From NCBI RefSeq assembly GCF_003441615.1, contig NZ_CP031842.1, positions 2,488,001 through 2,552,000 on the forward strand: a stretch of 64,000 nt of DNA, written 5' to 3'. The notes below the pieces were generated by a model that was not told the origin of the DNA, ran no database searches, and was given only the letters and a program-made list of their open reading frames with translations. Positions within the stretch are counted from its first letter, which is position 1. The number at the start of each line of letters is the position of its first letter. The DNA comes from Dechloromonas sp. HYN0024. Its GTDB lineage: Bacteria > Pseudomonadota > Gammaproteobacteria > Burkholderiales > Rhodocyclaceae. Below, one piece after another: positions 59,435 through 64,000 of this stretch. The translations under genes and the position numbers were made by a program.

Positions 59435-61318
59435 CTACTTGACCAGGCCCTTGCAGCCCCCCACGGTGCTGCCCGAGCAAGGGACAGACGTCTCGCGGTT
59501 GATCAGCCACTTGCCGTTCACGCGGATCATCTCCAGCGTTTTTTGCGTCGTATCGTTGTAGCCCCGCGACTGATAGATCTGGCGGAATTCGGCAAAGGCA
59601 CGGTCATTGCCGTCCAGGCGGACTTTCAGATCCTGGATATCGACGCTGATCTCACCCCGCGCCGAGATCCGGCCACGGCGCAACTGGGCCCAGTCCTCGC
59701 GGGTCAGGCCACCATCCGGGGTGAAAGTCGGCGCATAGAAGCTGCTGTAGGCCGCGTAGTCACGTGCCGACCAGGCTGCCGCCCAGGATTTGACCTGCCC
59801 CTGAACCTGCGCATCGGCGCCGGCCACGACCGGAGCCGCCGGTGCCACAGGCGACACCGGGACGACCTGCGTACGACTGGCGTTGAGGGCTGCGGCCTTG
59901 GCATTGAGGGCATCACGGTCAGGCAAACCGAGGGCGACCGGATCATTCGGGCAGAGTTGGCTCGGATCAACATCGGCCAGATCGCCGCTGTCCGGTGTCG
60001 CGGCATCAAGACGCTGGAGGCCGAGACGCTCAAGCAGGGTACCCATGCCGGCGTAGGTACGCAGATAGGCGAGGGTCAGGTCGCTGTCAGCATTGACGTT
60101 GGAACGACGGGCAGCAAGAAGTTCGTTCTCCGTGTCGAGGAGGTCGAGCAGGCTACGCTGACCAATATTGAACTGGTCACGATAAGCGTCGCGGGTCTTC
60201 TCAAGAAGGGTGACCTGACGGGAGGTAAACACCGATTGTTCCTTGAGGCGCTGGACATCGTTATAGGCAATGAGGAGGGTTTGCCGGGTATCGCGGCAGG
60301 CCTTTTCACGCAGATCGAAGGCCAGATTCTTTTTCTCCACCGTCTGCTTTTCACGGGCGCGATCCGAGCCGCCGTTAAAGAGATTCCAGCTGACCACCAG
60401 CTCAGCCACGTTGTAGTCACGCTGACCGGTATCGCCGAGATAGTTGCGGGTATGGTCGGTACGGGCGCGGAAATCGAGTTTGGGCGAATAAGCTGCGCGG
60501 CGGGCGTAGATTTCGTACTGGCTGGCTTCGATATTTTCGGTGGCCGCCAGCAGCGCAGGGTTTTTCCGCAGCAGCGTATCGAGCGCCGTCTTGGCCTGCC
60601 CCGGGATGCCGCTGCCCAGTTCGCTCGGCGGCACGATGGCATCGGCCGGCTGACGACCGATGAGGCGCTGGTAGCGGGCGCTCACATCGTGCAGATTGGC
60701 CATTTCGGTAATCAGGTTGATTTCGGCCAGGGCCAGTCGGCTGCCTGCCTGTTCGGTATCAACACGACGACCGACACCGCTTTGGGTACGCCGTTCGATC
60801 TGGTCGAACGTGGCCTTGTGCTGAATATAATTATCCTTGGCCAGATCGACCAGGTGGCGATAGCGCAGGACATCGAGGTAGGCGCGGCCAGCTTCAAGGG
60901 CGACACCTTCGGAGGCATCGAGGAGTTCGTAATAACGGACGATCCGCGCCTTGTCGAGGCGACGCACTTCATTGCGTGTGGCGAACCCGTCGAAAATCAT
61001 CTGGTTAAGACTGAGCAGGTAACCGCTGCGCGTGTAATCGCGGTCTGACGCCGACGGCTGGCGCAGGCTTTCGCGGCCACTGCCGGCGGTCAGGTCGACA
61101 CGCGGAAAATACCCGCCGCGAGCCACGCCGATCTCTTCTTCCGCGGCGCGGTAGGCATGCCACTTGGACGTCACTTCCGGGCTGTTGAGCACTGCAGTTT
61201 GCGCCACTTCCTTGAGTGTCGAAGGGGACGACATGCTACCCGGCAGATTCTCCGCCGCCATGGCGAACAGGGGAAATACGACAGGCATCAGCAGGAAGAG
61301 GCTTTTTTTGATTTTCAT
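59435..61318 (-). CDS. TolC-family outer-membrane channel with C-terminal SnoaL/NTF2-like domain
   Basis: A 627-residue protein with a signal peptide (FLLMPVVFPLFAMAA). Residues about 35-455 are a TolC/OEP channel of the type I secretion sort: AVLNSPEVTSKWHAYRAAEEEIGVARGGYFPRVDL, LNQMIFDGFATRNEVRRLD, LVVSWNLFNGGSDRA, FNIGQRSLLDLLDTENELL. A Pro/Ala/Val linker follows (around 485-505). The last 110 residues form an extra domain, AAAWSARDYAAYSSFYAPTF and a strand-rich part ending near two cysteines, like SnoaL/NTF2 folds. Divergent from lapG and lapD, it is a LapE-type candidate for exporting a large adhesin; the ATG is 61318. The fused domain should be periplasmic. Confidence 0.9.
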   Translation of the reverse strand: MKIKKSLFLLMPVVFPLFAMAAENLPGSMSSPSTLKEVAQTAVLNSPEVTSKWHAYRAAEEEIGVARGGYFPRVDLTAGSGRESLRQPSASDRDYTRSGYLLSLNQMIFDGFATRNEVRRLDKARIVRYYELLDASEGVALEAGRAYLDVLRYRHLVDLAKDNYIQHKATFDQIERRTQSGVGRRVDTEQAGSRLALAEINLITEMANLHDVSARYQRLIGRQPADAIVPPSELGSGIPGQAKTALDTLLRKNPALLAATENIEASQYEIYARRAAYSPKLDFRARTDHTRNYLGDTGQRDYNVAELVVSWNLFNGGSDRAREKQTVEKKNLAFDLREKACRDTRQTLLIAYNDVQRLKEQSVFTSRQVTLLEKTRDAYRDQFNIGQRSLLDLLDTENELLAARRSNVNADSDLTLAYLRTYAGMGTLLERLGLQRLDAATPDSGDLADVDPSQLCPNDPVALGLPDRDALNAKAAALNASRTQVVPVSPVAPAAPVVAGADAQVQGQVKSWAAAWSARDYAAYSSFYAPTFTPDGGLTREDWAQLRRGRISARGEISVDIQDLKVRLDGNDRAFAEFRQIYQSRGYNDTTQKTLEMIRVNGKWLINRETSVPCSGSTVGGCKGLVK

Positions 61319-61347
61319 GGGTGATAATCCACTATGTTTGTGGCCGG

Positions 61348-61355
61348 ATTATAAA
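61348..61355. promoter_or_regulatory. Shared -10 region of the TolC/lapG divergent promoters
   Basis: attataaa contains TATAAT on the minus strand (61348-61353) and a TATAAA on the plus strand (61350-61355). It lies in the gap between the TolC start and the preferred lapG start, so both genes may be driven from overlapping -10 elements. No clear -35 was identified for either. Confidence 0.35.
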
Positions 61356-61374
61356 TACACGCCGCCGGACGAAT

Positions 61375-62100
61375 GTGAAATATCCGACATTTCTCTCTAA
61401 ACAATTCAACGACTTGACGCGTCCATTGCGTAATAAATCTGCGCTGCTCCGTTTGTTGACCATCGTCGTCGCCATTGGCTTGCTTTCGCTGAGTGGCCTG
61501 CGTCTGGCCATCGGCGTCGACTTCGAGCGGCTGCAACAAGCCCTGGTCAGCCGCTTTGGTGCCGACCGTGCGCCCTTGCTGCTCGACTGGCAGCGGATGC
61601 TGGGCGACGGGCGCAAGGCCTCGGAAACAGAGAAGCTACGTCGGGTCAACGATTTCATCAATCAGCGTATCACCTTTGACGACGACATGTCGGTGTGGGG
61701 CAAGAGCGACTACTGGGCCACCCCGCTTGAGCTTTTCGGCCAGGGGAGCGGCGACTGCGAGGACTTCGCCATCGCCAAATACTATTCGCTGCTTGATCTC
61801 GGCATTCCCATCAACAAGCTTCGTTTGGTCTATGTCAAGGCCGCGCAGACCGGCCCGGCCGGAACCTTCCTGCAGGCCCACATGGTGCTGGCCTATTACG
61901 CCACACCGACGGCAGTTCCGCTCATTCTCGACAATCTGAACCCGCAGATACTGCCCGCCTCGCGGCGCAGCGATCTTTCCCCCATTTTCAGTTTCAACAG
62001 CGCGGGGCTGTGGCAGGGCACCGGCAATAACGCCAGCACGAGCAGTCTCTCGCGCTGGCAGGATTTGCTGGCCCGGGCACGCGCTGAAGGCTTCCAGTGA
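61375..62100 (+). CDS. lapG: LapG-like periplasmic cysteine protease (BTLCP)
   Basis: A 241-residue transglutaminase-like cysteine protease that cleaves the N-terminus of a surface adhesin when c-di-GMP is low. One membrane helix or signal anchor is at about residues 24-43. The catalytic triad is Cys128 (GDCEDFAI), His169 (QAHMVLAYY) and Asp186 (ILDNLNP), counted from the GTG at 61375. That start is preferred over the GTG at 61321, which would leave 2 bases to the TolC ATG and no room for a promoter. Calcium-binding acids of the family appear around FDDDMSVWG. It is followed 10 bases later by lapD, which should sequester it. Confidence 0.93.
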   Translation: MKYPTFLSKQFNDLTRPLRNKSALLRLLTIVVAIGLLSLSGLRLAIGVDFERLQQALVSRFGADRAPLLLDWQRMLGDGRKASETEKLRRVNDFINQRITFDDDMSVWGKSDYWATPLELFGQGSGDCEDFAIAKYYSLLDLGIPINKLRLVYVKAAQTGPAGTFLQAHMVLAYYATPTAVPLILDNLNPQILPASRRSDLSPIFSFNSAGLWQGTGNNASTSSLSRWQDLLARARAEGFQ

Positions 62101-62110
62101 GGTAATCGAC

Positions 62111-64000
62111 ATGTCCTTATTCCGACAACTCTGGCTTGCGGTCATCGCCAGCGCGGTGATCGCCTTTACCGGCAGCATGGTCGTCAGCACGCTGACGGCC
62201 CGCCATTATCTGGAGCGCCAGCTAGCCATCAAGAACAACGACAACGCTGCCACCCTGGCGCTGGCCATGTCGCAACTCGACAAGGACCCGGTCACCATCG
62301 AACTGCAGATTTCTGCAGTATTCGACAGCGGCCAGTACGCGCTGGTTCGCCTGACCGACCCGGACGGCAAGACAATGATCGAGAAGGCCGGGCCGCAAAA
62401 TGCCGGGCGCAATGTTCCCGAGTGGTTCATCCGCCTTTTGCCGATTGAGTCAAAGCCGGGACAAGCCCAGGTTTCGTCGGGCTGGAACCAGTTTGGCACG
62501 ATCGAACTGATCAGCCACAGCAGCTTTGCCTACACCGAACTGTGGTGGGGCGCGCTGCAGTTGCTCGGCTGGTTTGCCATTGGCGGGATTCTGGTCGGTT
62601 TGCTCGGCATGGAGTTCCTCGGCCGCATCCGGCGGCCGCTCGACGCTGTCGTCGGGCAGGCGAAAGCAATCAGCGAACGTCGCTTCACGACGATCAGCGA
62701 ACCGTCGACGCCCGAACTGAAAAGCCTGGCCAGGGCGATGAATGCCATGGTCGAACGGCTCAAGGCGATGTTTGCCGAAGAAGCTGCGCGTCTCGAGCAA
62801 CTACGCCGTGAAGCCAACCACGACAGCGTAACCGGGCTGGCCAACCGCGCCTTTTTCATGAACCAGCTGGCGGCCGCCCTCAGCGATGATGACGCACCAC
62901 CGTCCGGCTCACTCGTCCTTCTGCGCCTCGCCGACCTGGCCGGCATCAACAAGCGGGCCGGGCGCGAAATGGCCGACGAAGTCCTCCGTCGCATCGGCAG
63001 CACCCTGAACGGGCTGATCGAGGAAAAGCCGAACGCGGCCGCCGCCCGCCTGAACGGTGCCGATTTTGCGCTGCTTCTGCCGGGGGTGCTCAACCCCGCG
63101 CCGTACGCTGAAATACTCCTCCACGCCCTCAACGACCTGGTGGCGGCCGGTCAAATTGACGGCGAGCGGATCGGCTACGTCGCCAGCAGCAGCTATCAGC
63201 ACAATCAGGGCATGGCCAAACTGCTGGCCGGTGTCGATGCAGCGCTAGCCTCAGCGGAAACCGAGAGCGGGCTGGGCTGGTGTCGGGCCGACAGCTACGA
63301 CGAACAACAGCCGACTTCCAGCGCCGACTGGAAAAAGCTGCTCGATGGCGCCATCCAGGCCCAGCGCCTGCGCCTGATCGACTTCCCGGTGGCCGGCTAT
63401 GGCGGCCAGTTGCTCCATCTCGAATGTCCGCTGCGCCTGCAAACCACCGAAGGCGGCGAATGGCTGGCCGCCGGCAGCTTCATGCCCATGGCAGCCCGCC
63501 TGGCGATGACTTCCGAACTCGATCTGGCAGCAGCCCGGCTGGCCATCGAGCGGGTTGCTGCCGGTGCCCTTGCGGTGGCGGTCAACCTGTCAGGCGAGTC
63601 GATTATGGACGCCACCTTCCGTAACCGGCTTTTCGCCCTGATTGCCGCCCGCAAGGATCTGGCCCCCCGTCTCTGGCTGGAAGTATCGGAGATTGGCGTC
63701 TTCAAGCACTTCAATGCCTTCCATGCTTTCTGTGACGCCATGCGTCCGCTCGGCTGCCGTCTCGGCATCGAGCACTTCGGCCGCCAGTTCAGCGAAATCG
63801 GCCGCCTGCACGGCATTGGCCTCGATTACCTCAAGGTAGACGGCAGCTTCATCCGGGCCATCGATAGCCAGACCGGTAACCAGACTTTCATCAAGGGCCT
63901 GTGCAGCATCGCGCATAATATCGGCCTGACGGTCATCGCCGAGGGCGTGCAGAGCGCCGGGGAACTGGCCATCCTGCCCGAACTGGGCTTCGATGGCGCG
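62111..64000 (+). CDS. lapD: LapD-like inside-out c-di-GMP receptor, C-terminus outside the window
   Basis: Membrane receptor that binds c-di-GMP in the cytoplasm and holds LapG in the periplasm. The N-terminal LapD_MoxY_N domain begins MSLFRQLWLAVIASAVIAFTG, with a second helix near residue 150 (LLGWFAIGGILVGLLGMEFL) and HAMP. The GGDEF domain is degenerate (NGADF in place of GGDEF). In the EAL domain ECPLR replaces EALVR and EHFGRQFSE replaces DDFGTGYS, while LKVDGSFI is kept, so it should bind but not cut c-di-GMP. The open frame of 630 codons continues past the window end. Target adhesin and its exporter may lie beyond. Confidence 0.93.
   Translation, partial: MSLFRQLWLAVIASAVIAFTGSMVVSTLTARHYLERQLAIKNNDNAATLALAMSQLDKDPVTIELQISAVFDSGQYALVRLTDPDGKTMIEKAGPQNAGRNVPEWFIRLLPIESKPGQAQVSSGWNQFGTIELISHSSFAYTELWWGALQLLGWFAIGGILVGLLGMEFLGRIRRPLDAVVGQAKAISERRFTTISEPSTPELKSLARAMNAMVERLKAMFAEEAARLEQLRREANHDSVTGLANRAFFMNQLAAALSDDDAPPSGSLVLLRLADLAGINKRAGREMADEVLRRIGSTLNGLIEEKPNAAAARLNGADFALLLPGVLNPAPYAEILLHALNDLVAAGQIDGERIGYVASSSYQHNQGMAKLLAGVDAALASAETESGLGWCRADSYDEQQPTSSADWKKLLDGAIQAQRLRLIDFPVAGYGGQLLHLECPLRLQTTEGGEWLAAGSFMPMAARLAMTSELDLAAARLAIERVAAGALAVAVNLSGESIMDATFRNRLFALIAARKDLAPRLWLEVSEIGVFKHFNAFHAFCDAMRPLGCRLGIEHFGRQFSEIGRLHGIGLDYLKVDGSFIRAIDSQTGNQTFIKGLCSIAHNIGLTVIAEGVQSAGELAILPELGFDGA

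Overview
The window reads as a GC-rich betaproteobacterial chromosome segment, most like the Rhodocyclales (the Dechloromonas / Azonexus / Ferribacterium group). That placement is an inference from the mix of genes: many c-type cytochromes, an Mtr/Mto-type porin-cytochrome cluster, a glycolate oxidation operon, several c-di-GMP and two-component systems, and a Lap-type adhesion module. No rRNA, tRNA, CRISPR array, transposase or prophage gene was recognised. Genes are packed tightly. Many neighbours overlap by 4 bases (ATGA or GTGA), and no stretch above 300 bases lacks a gene; the longest gap is 37445-37630 (186 bases).

Layout. 1-7.2 kb: the end of an EAL/HDOD protein, two small proteins, alaS, a periplasmic protein, the ugpB-ugpQ pair and a lipoprotein. 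7.2-12.6 kb: a HAMP histidine kinase with a receiver-only partner, rhlE and a PP2C phosphatase. 12.7-18.5 kb: the minus-strand operon hyi - glycerate 2-kinase - glcD - glcE - glcF, which together with the tartronate semialdehyde reductase(s) at 43.3-45.0 kb covers most of the glycolate-to-2-phosphoglycerate route; glyoxylate carboligase is not in the window. 18.6-19.4 kb: a PduO-type cobalamin adenosyltransferase and a small protein. 19.4-26.6 kb: a NarL-type two-component system, then a monoheme cytochrome c, a decaheme MtrA/MtoA-type cytochrome, an MtrB-type outer-membrane barrel and a b561-type membrane cytochrome. This is a plausible route for electrons across the cell envelope.

26.7-38.5 kb: aroG, a cytochrome c4, tldD, a nitrilase-family amidase, a frameshifted yhdP, glnE, a GFA-family protein and mscL. 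38.6-42.5 kb: a methionine-type aminotransferase facing mtnA, a class II aldolase and a CDF metal exporter, which suggests 5-methylthioribose or 5-deoxyribose salvage. 42.5-47 kb: a PilZ protein, two tandem GlxR paralogues and a frameshifted PAS-GGDEF-EAL protein. 47-54.9 kb: an RND efflux pair with a DUF2892 protein, an MFS transporter, a cytochrome c, a K+ channel with an RCK domain and a DUF3124 protein. 55-59.4 kb: a phosphorelay (Hpt, hybrid kinase, receiver) opposite an OmpR-type regulator. 59.4-64 kb: a TolC-family protein with an extra C-terminal domain, divergent from lapG and lapD; lapD runs off the end of the window.

Two genes, yhdP and the PAS-GGDEF-EAL gene, are each broken by an apparent one-base loss in a C/G homopolymer. 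Sequencing or assembly error is as likely as true inactivation. The most interesting regions are the porin-cytochrome cluster with its hairpin-containing leader, the mtnA-aldolase pair, the TolC fusion beside lapG/lapD, a 10-codon leader ORF coupled to a kinase, and several near-perfect dyads in divergent promoter regions.
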